NCBI GenBank assembly: GCA_910576975.1
Contig: CAJTJY010000006.1
Coordinates: forward strand, 55,468-119,467
Reading direction: 5' to 3'
From: an uncultured Lachnospiraceae bacterium
Lineage (GTDB): Bacteria; Bacillota; Clostridia; Lachnospirales; Lachnospiraceae
DNA: 64,000 nucleotides
Position numbers and translations under genes: made by a program. Each line of letters starts with the position of its first letter. The first letter of the stretch is position 1. Below, one piece after another: positions 1 through 8,266 of this stretch. The notes under the pieces are model-generated. The model did not search any database. It had not been told where the DNA came from and saw only the letters and a list, made by a program, of their open reading frames with translations.

Positions 1-478
1 CAGACATAAGCCAGTTAAGGAAAGCCAGCTGCTGCAACTCATAGAAATTATCAATTCTCTGTATGTCGCAATCCGGGCTTTCTGCCCACAACTGCCATTC
101 CCGTTCAATCTGCTTTTCCAGCTTCTGCGCCTGCGCCGCCGTTATCCCTAAAACATCCCGGTCAATGGACGGCTTCAAGTTAAGACCACGCCCCACAACA
201 TTTGTCCGCATGGTCTTGACTGCGCCGTTTGCCACTGGTACGCCCATATACAAATCACGGCTGCGCTGCCGCAGTACCGAAACATTGTCTTCTATGTCCT
301 CACGGTGCGACCCTCCGGCAAAAAGCCAGCCTTTCAGCGATTTCTTGAACGTGCTTGCGCCGTAATTCCCATATCCGCTGTTCAATATCTGCATTTTCTG
401 CCTTGCCGCAGCCCTTTGAAGCCCTTTCTGCGGTGCGACCGTTGCAACGGCTCTGTCAATCAATGTCGCAATGCCCAT
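1..478 (-). CDS. Phage portal protein, lambda GpB-type (C-terminus beyond window)
   Basis: The portal forms the dodecameric ring at the capsid vertex through which DNA is packaged and to which the tail joins. The 159 visible residues read from an ATG at 476-478 (preceded by GGGAGG) and contain the family pattern LRQRSRDLYMG followed by NGAVKTMRTNVVGRGLNL, typical of lambda-family portals. The reading frame is open to the window edge, so the C-terminal two thirds are missing. It follows the terminase gene in the packaging cluster, but a hairpin at 514-539 separates them. Confidence 0.85.
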   Translation of the reverse strand, partial: MGIATLIDRAVATVAPQKGLQRAAARQKMQILNSGYGNYGASTFKKSLKGWLFAGGSHREDIEDNVSVLRQRSRDLYMGVPVANGAVKTMRTNVVGRGLNLKPSIDRDVLGITAAQAQKLEKQIEREWQLWAESPDCDIQRIDNFYELQQLAFLNWLMS

Positions 479-513
479 TCCCTTTTCACCTCCCGTCTGC
501 CGCACTGCATGAA

Positions 514-539
514 AAAAGCACCGTTTGACGGGTGCTTTT
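514..539. terminator. Hairpin between DUF6148 gene and portal
   Basis: Arms AAAAGCACC and GGTGCTTTT (9 bp) enclose a short loop, with an A-run on one side and a T-run on the other, so it could act as a bidirectional rho-independent terminator. On the minus strand it lies just upstream of the portal start, which suggests attenuation between packaging and head genes, or a partial terminator. The 479-638 gap also holds two TTGCGGGAAATG direct repeats (about 575-631) and no gene that I can support. Confidence 0.55.
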
Positions 540-638
540 CGTGTCTGCCTATTTATTCACGCTATCATTTTATACCGTATTTGCGGGAAATGGGGGGAAA
601 TAAACCGCCAAAAAGGGAAATTGCGGGAAATGTTTTGC

Positions 639-875
639 TTACAAATCACGGGGTACGGCACGATATGCCCGGTTTCTCCCTCCCCGCTTCTTTGCGTTCT
701 CCAATGCTATTACCTTTTTGTTCCAGTAGTCAATAGTGTTCCGTATCTCCGCAAGGTCAGCTTTCGTCATGACCCTGCTTCCGATTGTGTAAGACTGCGC
801 ATTTGTCACCGCAATTTCCGCTTCAAGCCATGCGTCCAAATGCCTTTGCGCTGTTTCCAATGTTATTCCTGCCAT
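639..875 (-). CDS. DUF6148 family phage protein (head-joining/gpW-like position)
   Basis: A 78-residue protein that starts MAGITLETAQRHLDAWLEAE and contains SYTIGSRVMTKADLAEI, the pattern of the DUF6148 family found between terminase and portal in Firmicute phages. By position it corresponds to the small gpW-like head completion proteins, but that role is inference. Its ATG shares one base with the terminase stop codon (TAATG), so translation is coupled. The basic tail (KKRGGRNRAYRAVPRD) could contact DNA or the capsid ring. Confidence 0.75.
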   Translation of the reverse strand: MAGITLETAQRHLDAWLEAEIAVTNAQSYTIGSRVMTKADLAEIRNTIDYWNKKVIALENAKKRGGRNRAYRAVPRDL

Positions 876-2716
876 TAGTTTACACCTCCGCTTCTCCTGC
901 CCCTCTTTTTCCTTTTTGCGGGGCTGCTTGCTGTCTGCTGCTTCTTCTCCGGGTCTTCCGGCTTTTTCAGCGGAAGTCCCGTTATCTCAATAGCTGCCGT
1001 TGCATAATTCCGGCAGTCAAGGGCTTCATTCCTGCGGTGTTCCCCTCTGTCTTTCAGTTCCCATGCAAAATACGGTCTTCCCATCTTGTAGCGCATGACC
1101 TTTTTTTCAGAAGTCAAGCCCTTAAAATACTTTTCATCATATCCCCTGCCGTCCTCCCTCGGAAAATGGCAGAAGCCCGGTCCCGGCTCTGCCAGTTTTA
1201 ATCTGTCCATTAGCCAACTTTTCCCGGTATCAACTCCAATAATGAATAAATATGCTTGTTCACGGTTGTTTTTTGTCGGTTTCTGTATGTAAGCCGCCGC
1301 ACTGTCATTGCTTCCCTTTATCGCAAAAATACGCCGATTAAAGCGGGCTTTACAAAATTTATATACTTGGTTCGCTCTATGACCGCCGCTGTCCATGCAC
1401 GTTGCAATTATTTTCAATTTTGTTCCGTCCGGCTTTTCAAAAGTCTGCGATAAAAAAACATCAAGATCATTCCACACCGGGTCTTGCATATTCCCAGTAT
1501 CTCCGTACAGTGCCACAAACCTTATCCCCCAGCTTTCATATTCTGGACCCCATCCGACAACCTCAATTTCAAATCTATCGTCCTGCGTGTCAACTCCTGC
1601 TGTCAGATAAAGAACGGCTTCCGGGATTTCGCAGTTGTAATTCTCCCGGCGTTTCATCAATTCTTCATCTTCTATGCTTTCCCCGTCTTCCTCCCATGTT
1701 TCCCCCAGTTCTGTATTTGTCCATACTTTCATCAGTTCCACATTGCCTTTTTTTACTTCCTCATTGGCAATCAGAAACTTTTCCACAACCTCCCGCCATG
1801 TTGAAAGCGTGGAAGCAAGTGTGTTCAAGTGAAATCCTTTTACCTGGTTTTCTGGGTCTTCATGGATAAAGCAGCCGTCCTTGAAGCCCTCTTTCCATTC
1901 CACTTCACTTGAAATCACGCCGCACTTGCTGCATACATAACCAATTTCCGACAAATCCTCTTTGTCAAATACAATGCCGGACCATGTAAGCGGCTGCAAT
2001 TCCCCGCAGCACGGACAAGGTGCGTTCCACTCTCCCTTGCTGCTGTTCTCATACTCCACTTCAATTCTTGAAAGACCTTTTATTGTCGGCGTTGACACAT
2101 CCACTTCCTTTCTATTCCAGAAAGTTGTCAACCTCTTTGCAGCAAGAAAAAGCGGGTCCCCCTCGCTTCCTGCCGTTGCCGGGTATCGGTCAATTTCATC
2201 TGCCAGCAATATTCTAATCGGGCGGGAAGCAAGGCTTGACGGGCTGTTTGCGCCCACCATTGTTACATGACCGCCCGGAAATATCTTTTGCAAGATTGTG
2301 TTTCCGCTGTTTCGGCTCTTATCATTTACTTTGTCTGTCAATACTGCCGTATCTCGCAGCATTGGTGAAAGCCTGTCTTTTGAAAATGTTTCTGCCATCT
2401 GTATTGTTGGCTGCAATACCATGATCGGTGACGGCTCATAATGGATGTAATAGCCTATTGGGTTCAAGATCATTGCGTCAGTTTTGCCGACTTGCGCAGC
2501 AGACATGACAACTACTTTTTTTATACCTATATCGGTTATTGCGTCCATGATTTCTTTCTGATATGGGGCTTTTGATGTGCGCCATCTTCCCGGCTCTGCG
2601 GACGCTTCGGAAGATAGCTGCCGGAATTTGTCTGCCCACTCCGACAATTTCAAGTCTGGCGGGGGCTTCAATACTGAATATATCCGGCTCAATAAATCAG
2701 CTGTTCTTTTCTTCAT
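875..2716 (-). CDS. terL: Phage terminase large subunit (GpA family)
   Basis: The DNA-packaging motor and headful or cos nuclease. The 613-residue protein has a Walker A-like P-loop SAAQVGKT (residues 72-79), Walker B ILLADEID (169-176), a CPCC...CSKC zinc knuckle near residue 235-265, and the nuclease-domain start TAGVDTQDDRFEIEVVGWG near 370. Length and motif order fit lambda GpA-type large terminases. The start overlaps the small subunit gene by 20 bp and the stop overlaps the DUF6148 start by 1 bp, so this is one translationally coupled packaging operon. The tail is Lys/Arg-rich. Confidence 0.95.
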   Translation of the reverse strand: MKKRTADLLSRIYSVLKPPPDLKLSEWADKFRQLSSEASAEPGRWRTSKAPYQKEIMDAITDIGIKKVVVMSAAQVGKTDAMILNPIGYYIHYEPSPIMVLQPTIQMAETFSKDRLSPMLRDTAVLTDKVNDKSRNSGNTILQKIFPGGHVTMVGANSPSSLASRPIRILLADEIDRYPATAGSEGDPLFLAAKRLTTFWNRKEVDVSTPTIKGLSRIEVEYENSSKGEWNAPCPCCGELQPLTWSGIVFDKEDLSEIGYVCSKCGVISSEVEWKEGFKDGCFIHEDPENQVKGFHLNTLASTLSTWREVVEKFLIANEEVKKGNVELMKVWTNTELGETWEEDGESIEDEELMKRRENYNCEIPEAVLYLTAGVDTQDDRFEIEVVGWGPEYESWGIRFVALYGDTGNMQDPVWNDLDVFLSQTFEKPDGTKLKIIATCMDSGGHRANQVYKFCKARFNRRIFAIKGSNDSAAAYIQKPTKNNREQAYLFIIGVDTGKSWLMDRLKLAEPGPGFCHFPREDGRGYDEKYFKGLTSEKKVMRYKMGRPYFAWELKDRGEHRRNEALDCRNYATAAIEITGLPLKKPEDPEKKQQTASSPAKRKKRGRRSGGVN

Positions 2717-3185
2717 CCTCTACCGCATACCCAAACAGTTTTTGAAAGTCTGCCAGTTCTTCTAGTGCTTCATCAATCGCCGCTTTTAGCAACTTGAAAA
2801 TTTCTGTCTGGTCCTTTTTCTTTGATAGTATCGGGCTTTGTTTTGCGGGGATCGCCATAAGTCTTGTTTTGAATTTTATTAAAGTGTCAGTCATGACCTT
2901 TTCAATTTCCTCTGTTTCGTGCAACTCGTTTTTGCGCAGCCGCAATTCAAGTTCTTGACTTTCCCGCTTTGCCCGCACCAGCTTTGCCCGTTCCGTGTTG
3001 TAGTCAACGCTGGTTTCCGTTGGGCTGTTCTTCCGCAGATAGTTTATATATTCGTGGGTCACGGTCTTTAGATCATACAGTCCCAGTCTATATTCAGTTA
3101 TGATTTTTTCTTTGCGCAGCTGCCGCACCCGGCTTTCTGTCAAATCCAGCCACGCCGCAACCGCCTTGACGGTATATAATTTCAA
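2697..3185 (-). CDS. Terminase small subunit, Nu1-like
   Basis: Recognises the phage packaging site and hands DNA to the large subunit. The N-terminus, LYTVKAVAAWLDLTESRVRQLRKEKII, is a winged-helix/excisionase-like HTH as in Nu1, followed by a long helical segment (TERAKLVRAKRESQELELRLRKNEL) for oligomerisation. I chose the TTG at 3183-3185 because it follows AAAGGGGG by 6-7 nt and puts the HTH at residue 1; an upstream in-frame TTG at 3224 has no ribosome binding site. It is coupled to terL by a 20-bp overlap. Confidence 0.85.
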   Translation of the reverse strand: MKLYTVKAVAAWLDLTESRVRQLRKEKIITEYRLGLYDLKTVTHEYINYLRKNSPTETSVDYNTERAKLVRAKRESQELELRLRKNELHETEEIEKVMTDTLIKFKTRLMAIPAKQSPILSKKKDQTEIFKLLKAAIDEALEELADFQKLFGYAVEDEEKNS

Positions 3186-3304
3186 AACCGTACCCCCTTT
3201 ATTATTTTTCCGGCGTTTCCGCAAGCAGAAATTTTTATTTTTTATCTAGGCAAGGCGTGGGCGTCACCGTACCCTCACCCCTCCCCGGACGCTGAAAGAA
3301 CCTA

Positions 3305-4123
3305 TCACGGCAGCCCGCCGCCGTCCCCGTCCTCTGCCCAGTCTTCGTCTTCCGGGTCAATGTCTATCTCGCCAGTCAACTTCTGTTTCATCAGTTCAAG
3401 TCTTCGTTCTTCCAGTTGTAGTCTTCGGCTCTCCATCTCATGCGCCTTGATACTGTCAAGCTGCTTGATGATACGCCCATGCAGTTTGTTCAGTTCAGCT
3501 TCCACTTTCATTGCCCTATCAAATGGGCTGGATTTAATGATGGATTTCATAGCCGTTTTGAAGCACTCCCCCTGCTGCCCCTCTATTGCTTCCGGGTCTT
3601 CTGCTTCCCCTGCCGCAATGCCCGTGCTTTCCTCTGCTTGCTTATCCTCCATGCTCTTAGGTACAATCATGTGTACTATTTTATCAGTGTAGAAGCCCCC
3701 TGCTTCCGGGGCTTCGTATTCTGCCAGCAGTTTTTCAAGGTACGCTTTGCGCAGATAAAGGGCTTGCAATTCAGCCATCATGTGCGGCATTGCTTCTGCC
3801 GTCTTCATGTTTCGGATTTCCTCTGCCTTTTCCGGGGGAATGTCCTCAAATCCGGCTTGTGCAAATGCCCCGTGTGTGACCGCATTTTTATTGCCTTTTT
3901 TTGCCGGGGTTTTTCCTGCCGCATTTTTATTGCCTTTTTGACCTCCCCTTTTTCTGGGCTTCTTTTTCAAGGCTTCGTCCCACTTGTCTTCCGACTTCCA
4001 TTTTCTGATGCGGCTTTCCGGCACACCCGCCAGCTTCGCAAGTTCTGCCGTGCTTATTTTCCCATCATTTTCAACGTATCTTTCCAGCGACAAATCCCGC
4101 TGCGGGTTTCTCGGTCTTCCCAT
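3305..4123 (-). CDS. Second terminase-small-subunit-like protein (PBSX XtmA/YqaS N-terminal type)
   Basis: A 272-residue protein. Residues 1-55 (MGRPRNPQRDLSLERYVEND, then STAELAKLAGVPESRIRKWKSEDKWDEAL) form the HTH typical of PBSX-like terminase small subunits. A basic KKGNKNA repeat region (about 60-82), two helical segments and an acidic C-terminus (DIDPEDEDWAEDGDGG) follow. It is the first gene of the late transcript, downstream of a TATAAT box and one of the seven CTTACGGAAGTATA sites. Having this beside a Nu1-like subunit is unusual: one of the two may act as a regulator or a recognition adaptor. Confidence 0.7.
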   Translation of the reverse strand: MGRPRNPQRDLSLERYVENDGKISTAELAKLAGVPESRIRKWKSEDKWDEALKKKPRKRGGQKGNKNAAGKTPAKKGNKNAVTHGAFAQAGFEDIPPEKAEEIRNMKTAEAMPHMMAELQALYLRKAYLEKLLAEYEAPEAGGFYTDKIVHMIVPKSMEDKQAEESTGIAAGEAEDPEAIEGQQGECFKTAMKSIIKSSPFDRAMKVEAELNKLHGRIIKQLDSIKAHEMESRRLQLEERRLELMKQKLTGEIDIDPEDEDWAEDGDGGGLP

Positions 4124-4172
4124 CCTGCTTCACCTCCTTTTCGTTTGTTTTCATTCTTCCCAGTTTCGGAAA

Positions 4173-4186
4173 CTTACGGAAGTATA
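4173..4186 (+). promoter_or_regulatory. CTTACGGAAGTATA site in the late-operon leader
   Basis: One of seven exact copies of this 14-mer in the prophage. It lies between the late genes' start (4123) and a minus-strand TATAAT box at 4261-4266 that has no recognisable -35 at 17 bp. A -10-only promoter is what an activator-dependent phage late promoter looks like. The site lies downstream of that -10 box, in the transcribed leader, where a bound protein could act as a roadblock. The intergenic stretch 4124-4299 has no other gene. Confidence 0.5.
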
Positions 4187-4299
4187 AATATTTTTTATGC
4201 TTTCAAATTTTGGTTTTTGGCTTTCGGACAACGTATTTCAAGCGCATTTTCACAATCCCATTATATCAAAAGACTGTGTGCAATGGCGGGCAATCATTT

Positions 4300-4770
4300 T
4301 CAGCTGGTCTTCCTAAATTCCCTTAAAAATTCGTTGTTATGGAATTTTGCAGCCAGCTTTTCCACTGCTGCGTCCCGGATATTCTTGCACTGGCGGTCTG
4401 AATAGTGGTTACGCTCCGCAACTTGTTCCCATTTCATGCCGTATATGTAATAGTCAAAGATTATGGTCTTCTCTTTCAGCTTCAAGCGTGAAATCTCCTG
4501 CAAAATCTGGCTCTTTGCCCTCTGCAAATATCTAACTTTCGCTTCGTATTCCTCCATATCCTGCCGCACATAGTCCGGGACGTTCATTGCTGCGCTTTCC
4601 ACCGGGCGTGAAATATGGTTTTTCCCTTTCGGCTGCCCGTCATTCGCCATTGCGCCTATTGTGTTGTAATATTGGCTTTCGTAATCATGCAAAATACGGC
4701 GATATATAGAAATCTCGCCGTCAATCTCCTTGTAAAATTCCAGAATTTTTATGACCTTTTCTTTGTCCAT
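4300..4770 (-). CDS. Sigma-70 region 4-like phage late regulator (ArpU/RinA-type)
   Basis: A 156-residue protein. The C-terminal third (SRLKLKEKTIIFDYYIYGMKWEQVAERNHYSDRQ...) has the spacing of a sigma region 4 HTH. In Firmicute phages such proteins sit at the end of the early region and activate late transcription. It lies directly before the terminase cluster, whose promoter has a -10 but no -35 box, which fits an activator role (inference). The start is the ATG at 4768-4770 behind AAAGGAGA. The N-terminal half is helical. Confidence 0.65.
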   Translation of the reverse strand: MDKEKVIKILEFYKEIDGEISIYRRILHDYESQYYNTIGAMANDGQPKGKNHISRPVESAAMNVPDYVRQDMEEYEAKVRYLQRAKSQILQEISRLKLKEKTIIFDYYIYGMKWEQVAERNHYSDRQCKNIRDAAVEKLAAKFHNNEFLREFRKTS

Positions 4771-4817
4771 GCTCAAATCTCCTTTGCGCTGTTTTGCCCT
4801 GCTGCCCTCCGCTTCCT

Positions 4818-5126
4818 CTATCCGTCCCCGCTTGCTTCCATCCTCACATACCCAAACGCACCCTTTGACAGAAAGAACGCCCTTGCCGCCACTTCGTCTG
4901 CGTCCCCCGCTTCGATATGCTTTTTATAACATTCCTTTGCCCTTTCCTGCGCCCCTATCTTCCCGTATGCGTTCACATACCACCCAGCACCGCATATCTT
5001 GCAGTAAATGACTTCATCAGCCTTTATCTGGTGTTGTCTGAAATGCCGTTCTATTTCCGGCTTGCTGGTTGAATTTTTCCCGCATACGGGACATTCATAA
5101 TAGGTGACACTGATTGTCTGCTTCAT
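4818..5126 (-). CDS. Small zinc-finger phage protein
   Basis: A 102-residue protein starting with CPVCGKNSTSKPEIERHFRQH, a C2H2-like CxxC...HxxxH arrangement, followed by a second CKIC pair and a Cys/His near residue 68-71. It probably binds zinc and possibly DNA or RNA. No family that I can name. Overlapping or closely spaced with neighbours in the early/middle operon. Confidence 0.65.
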   Translation of the reverse strand: MKQTISVTYYECPVCGKNSTSKPEIERHFRQHQIKADEVIYCKICGAGWYVNAYGKIGAQERAKECYKKHIEAGDADEVAARAFFLSKGAFGYVRMEASGDG

Positions 5127-5129
5127 CCG

Positions 5130-5396
5130 TTACGCCCCCGGCAGCAATGTTGGCTGGTCCGCCCCATCCGCTGCGGCTCCTGCCGCTTCTTTCATTTCAT
5201 GAAAATCCGGCTTCCATCCCTGCTTCATCATGGAAGTGCAGCAATGGATTGTCGTTGCGCAGCTTTCGCATATTTCTTCTATGTGTTCATCATAGGAAAC
5301 ACGCTTGTTTCCCTCCCTTGCCGTCAGTGTGTGCTTCCATATTTCCTTTTTCCGCACCACTTCTTTTCCGCATATATCGCAATATACCCTTGTCAT
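5130..5396 (-). CDS. Small CxxC zinc-ribbon phage protein
   Basis: An 88-residue protein with CDICGKEVV near the N-terminus and CESCATTIHCC near residue 43-53, a two-CxxC zinc ribbon. The ATG overlaps the parB stop codon (ATGA), and GGAGGTGGGGGC precedes it. Function unknown; the C-terminal tail (AGAAADGADQPTLLPGA) looks disordered. Confidence 0.65.
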   Translation of the reverse strand: MTRVYCDICGKEVVRKKEIWKHTLTAREGNKRVSYDEHIEEICESCATTIHCCTSMMKQGWKPDFHEMKEAAGAAADGADQPTLLPGA

Positions 5397-6895
5397 GCCC
5401 CCACCTCCCTAACAAATCCGATTATGCAATAATCGTCTTCAATCCCGGTCCGGTCTTCCATCACATAGGAAATCTTGATTTCAAGCGTCCTGCCCGTTCG
5501 TTTCCCGTCTGCGTATTCCGGCAGCGTCAGCCCCTCTCCGACCTTGAAGCCGTCTTTTTTCAGAAGCAGGAAAGACAATGCACCGCTTGCAATTTCATTG
5601 TATCTGCTGGGGGAAATCGTTATTTCATCATGCTTCTTTTCTGCCGGTCCCTGCTGCATGGTTTCTTCCTGCTGCCGCTCCCGCAGCTTCCGTCTGGTTT
5701 CAGCGTCAATCCTCGCTTGTTCCTCGTTGTACCGCTGTTCATCCGTTTTGTATGCTTCCGTGCGGTTCTCATAGGCGTTGCAGCTGGTGACGGTTGCTTT
5801 CTTTTCATGACAAGTTTCATACTGGGTGCAGCTATAACAAAGGGAAGTCATGCTTTCCGGCTGCGGGTCTTCGTATTCCTCCGGCTGGTTCATGAAGTCT
5901 TCCTGCGGCTCATACCCCATGCACCCGCTGTCATGCGTTTTCTTCCCTGCGCACTCCCCATTGTGTTCACACGTTGCGCAAAGGTCTTCCTGCGGCTCTC
6001 CTGCGCCCTCTGCTGCCGTTTCTTTGCTCTCCCCGGTATTTTCCCCGCCCTCTGCCGTTTCTTCCGTCTGTGGGGCTTCTGGCGTGTCCTGCTGCCCTGC
6101 TGCCGTCCCGTCAAAGTTCATCTGCCCCGGTATCTGCGCCGCCGCTTCCTGCTGCCGCTTGATTTCCTTTATGTCCGGCAATGCCAGCGTCCCTTTTCCC
6201 CGGAAGACTTCTAATGTCCGCAGCTGCCATTCCTTTTCAAGCTGTGAAATCTCATAAATGACAGACACGCCGATTTTCCCCGCCTTAAACTCTGCCATCA
6301 GTTCCGCAGCCAGATTGTTATAGATTGCCTTGTACCTCCCCAGCGTTGCCGGGGAAGCGTCAATGATTTCTGCCAGCAAATCACGGGTGCGCCCCGGAAT
6401 GTCCATTTGCGCTTTCAATTCCTGCACCAGCTTTTCCGTTTCAATGCTTTCCGTCATTTTCTCCCAGTCCGTCTTCTCCCGGAAGCGGTTAGTCATTATC
6501 AGTGCCAGCCGGTCCAGAATGGCGTTCTTTGTCGGCTTCACCATGATAGGCACATAGCGGAAACGCTCTTTTCCCTCATCCACCAGCTGCATGATTGCAA
6601 GGCGGCGGCGGTGTCCTGCGATAATGCGCCGCTTTCCGTCTTCTTCATCCGTCACAAGAAGCGGCTGCAATATCCCCAGCAACTCTATTGACTGCTTCAA
6701 GTCCTGCACATCCTCCACCGAATAGAAATTGTCCTTTGACGGTATCAAATCGTAAATATCAGCCGTTGTGCTTGCCGTGGTTGCCGCAGTTTCCTTTTCC
6801 GCTTCCGCTGCGCCCTGCTGCCCCTGCGGGGCAGCTTCCTTTGAACGCTGGTTCAATAACTCTGTCAGATTGAATTTCTTATTGCTTGCTGCCAT
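5393..6895 (-). CDS. parB: ParB/Spo0J-family partition protein with Cys-rich C-terminal modules
   Basis: DNA-binding partner of ParA in plasmid-type partition. The ParB N-domain (about residues 45-130) carries the CTP-binding motif as GHRRRLA, followed by a KorB/Spo0J-like HTH (TRDLLAEIIDASPATLGRYKAI, about 165-190). After a Gln/Glu/Ala-rich linker come two Cys clusters, CATCEHNGECAG...CMGYEP and CYSCTQYETCHEK...CNAYENR, unusual for ParB and probably metal-binding. The C-terminal 80 residues (EITISPSRYNEIASGALSFLLLKKDGFKVGEGL...) form a further small domain. The ATG follows AAGGAGGG. It lies 31 bp downstream of parA. Confidence 0.85.
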   Translation of the reverse strand: MAASNKKFNLTELLNQRSKEAAPQGQQGAAEAEKETAATTASTTADIYDLIPSKDNFYSVEDVQDLKQSIELLGILQPLLVTDEEDGKRRIIAGHRRRLAIMQLVDEGKERFRYVPIMVKPTKNAILDRLALIMTNRFREKTDWEKMTESIETEKLVQELKAQMDIPGRTRDLLAEIIDASPATLGRYKAIYNNLAAELMAEFKAGKIGVSVIYEISQLEKEWQLRTLEVFRGKGTLALPDIKEIKRQQEAAAQIPGQMNFDGTAAGQQDTPEAPQTEETAEGGENTGESKETAAEGAGEPQEDLCATCEHNGECAGKKTHDSGCMGYEPQEDFMNQPEEYEDPQPESMTSLCYSCTQYETCHEKKATVTSCNAYENRTEAYKTDEQRYNEEQARIDAETRRKLRERQQEETMQQGPAEKKHDEITISPSRYNEIASGALSFLLLKKDGFKVGEGLTLPEYADGKRTGRTLEIKISYVMEDRTGIEDDYCIIGFVREVGA

Positions 6896-6926
6896 CTGTT
6901 TTCCCTCCTTTGCGTGTCCGAATTGG

Positions 6927-7688
6927 TCACATCCTCAAATATTCCTGCACCAACGCTTTATAGTCATAAGCCGCCCCACATCTGCTTGAATATACAATTA
7001 TGGGCTTTCTCTCAAACGTGCTGGGCTTCATTTTCGGTGTCCGTCTGATATGCGTTTCAAACAACGGATATTCCAGCGTTTTCAGAAATTCTTCCCCCTG
7101 CGTGTCGGCTTCATTGGTGCGGTCATACTGGGTGACGAAACAACCGCAGAAGCGCAAACCGGGGTTCAAGTCCTCACGGGTGTTGTCAATCTGTTCTTTC
7201 AGTTCTGCCAGCCCGTCAATAGCAAAATCATCAATGGTTATAGGGACCATCACATCATTGGAAGCTACCAGCGCATTGATGGTTGAAATGTTAATGTCCG
7301 GCGCATTGTCGATAATGCAATAATCATATTCAGACTGTATTCCGTCCAGAAACTTCTTGAAGCGGGTCTGCTGCGGGCGGCTCTGATCCAGCATGACTTC
7401 CAGATTGGCGGTCAGCAAATTCATGTTCGCCGTGATAATGTCCAGACCGTCAAAGTCCGTGTGCTGGATAACCTCTGCCGGGTCAATGCCCCGCTGCGTC
7501 ATGACCTCTGCCGTCCCCTTGCCGTCATAGCTGTGGCGGTTCAAAATCTTGCTGGCGTTTCCCTGCTTGTCATTGTCAATCAGAAGCACCTTGCAGCCAT
7601 GCGCCGCCGCCAGAATGTGCGCCATGTTTACGCTGGAAATGGTCTTTGCCACTCCCCCTTTTAAGTTGATGATAGATAATACTTTCAT
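6927..7688 (-). CDS. parA: ParA-family partition ATPase
   Basis: Walker-type partition ATPase (253 aa) that positions ParB-bound DNA on the nucleoid. The deviant Walker A, KGGVAKT, is at residues 10-16, the switch region YDYCIIDNAPDINISTINAL near 105-125, and VPITIDDFAIDGLAEL near 135. It is probably coupled to parB. The leader contains three CTTACGGAAGTATA sites, a strong GC hairpin (7729-7753) and the motif ACCAGATACAA just before AGGAGG. ParA/ParB in a prophage suggests a stage of plasmid-like maintenance. Confidence 0.9.
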   Translation of the reverse strand: MKVLSIINLKGGVAKTISSVNMAHILAAAHGCKVLLIDNDKQGNASKILNRHSYDGKGTAEVMTQRGIDPAEVIQHTDFDGLDIITANMNLLTANLEVMLDQSRPQQTRFKKFLDGIQSEYDYCIIDNAPDINISTINALVASNDVMVPITIDDFAIDGLAELKEQIDNTREDLNPGLRFCGCFVTQYDRTNEADTQGEEFLKTLEYPLFETHIRRTPKMKPSTFERKPIIVYSSRCGAAYDYKALVQEYLRM

Positions 7689-7728
7689 GCTTGCGTCCTC
7701 CTTGTATCTGGTATGGTTTTTATATCAA

Positions 7729-7753
7729 CCGCCCCAGTTCCCAGCTGGGGCGG
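7729..7753 (-). other. GC-rich hairpin in the parA leader
   Basis: A perfect 9-bp inverted repeat, CCGCCCCAG/CTGGGGCGG, with a 7-nt loop, about 40 bp before the parA start on the minus strand. No U-run follows, so it is more likely a leader regulatory stem or protein-binding site than a terminator. Confidence 0.5.
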
Positions 7754-7795
7754 GTATTTCCCTTTTAGCAGCTATAAAACCTCAATGACCCATTT

Positions 7796-7894
7796 TCATA
7801 TTCGTACATCCAGCCGGATTGTATTTAATTCATTGTTTCTTACGTTCTTTTCCGCTTCACACTTTGCTTGTCTGAAAATCTCTTTTATTGTCAT
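7796..7894 (-). CDS. Small ORF (32 aa) upstream of parA
   Basis: ATG preceded by GCGGAGGTAAGAACTT; reads MTIKEIFRQAKCEAEKNV and on to LDVRI. The good ribosome binding site and position between the three repeat sites and parA support translation, possibly as a leader peptide or small regulator of parAB. No homologue recognised. Confidence 0.45.
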   Translation of the reverse strand: MTIKEIFRQAKCEAEKNVRNNELNTIRLDVRI

Positions 7895-7936
7895 AAGTTC
7901 TTACCTCCGCTTGATTGATTATGTATTTATTATATA

Positions 7937-8029
7937 CTTACGGAAGTATATTTTCAACCCGTAATATTCCACAATCTTACGGAAGTATATCAGCGTAGTT
8001 TTTGTGCAATTTGTATATACTTCCGTAAG
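7937..8029. repeat. Cluster of three CTTACGGAAGTATA sites upstream of parAB
   Basis: Copies at 7937-7950 and 7976-7989 (plus orientation) and 8016-8029 (inverted). The first extends to TATACTTACGGAAGTATA, with 7-bp inverted arms and a 4-nt centre, so it reads as a dyad protein-binding site. The cluster occupies the non-coding stretch before the parAB leader. Candidate roles are a parS-like centromere, an autoregulatory operator, or both. Confidence 0.6.
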
Positions 8030-8038
8030 TATTGCGCA

Positions 8039-8266
8039 TTACTGCTTCTTTTCCGGGCTTCTCAAATCAACCAGCGGCGCATACTGCCCGCAGTTGTCCA
8101 GTTCGTATGTAAATACGACTTTCCCGCTTTTTACATAGTGTGTGCAAGCAATGTCCGTGATTGTGGAAACCCCAACGGAAAACAGCTGCCCATTTACTGC
8201 CTTTACTGCGTTTATCTTGTCCCCTATCTCATACGGACACACTGCGTTAAATGCCGCCATCTGCAT
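8039..8266 (-). CDS. Hypothetical small phage protein
   Basis: 75 residues, starting MQMAAFNAVCPYEIGDKINAVK. The predicted beta-rich pattern (YEIGDKINAV..GQLFSVGVSTITDIACTHYVKSGKVVFTYELD) resembles small SH3/KOW-like barrels seen in phage early operons, but no function can be assigned. The start (CAGGAGGGAAAGAACAATG) overlaps the upstream gene by 20 bp. Confidence 0.6.
   Translation of the reverse strand: MQMAAFNAVCPYEIGDKINAVKAVNGQLFSVGVSTITDIACTHYVKSGKVVFTYELDNCGQYAPLVDLRSPEKKQ

Noticed and set aside
5114..6214. Long plus-strand open frame (366 codons) opposite parB
   Set aside because: No ribosome binding site, Pro/Ser/Phe/Leu-rich composition typical of an antisense shadow, and parB has clear family motifs.
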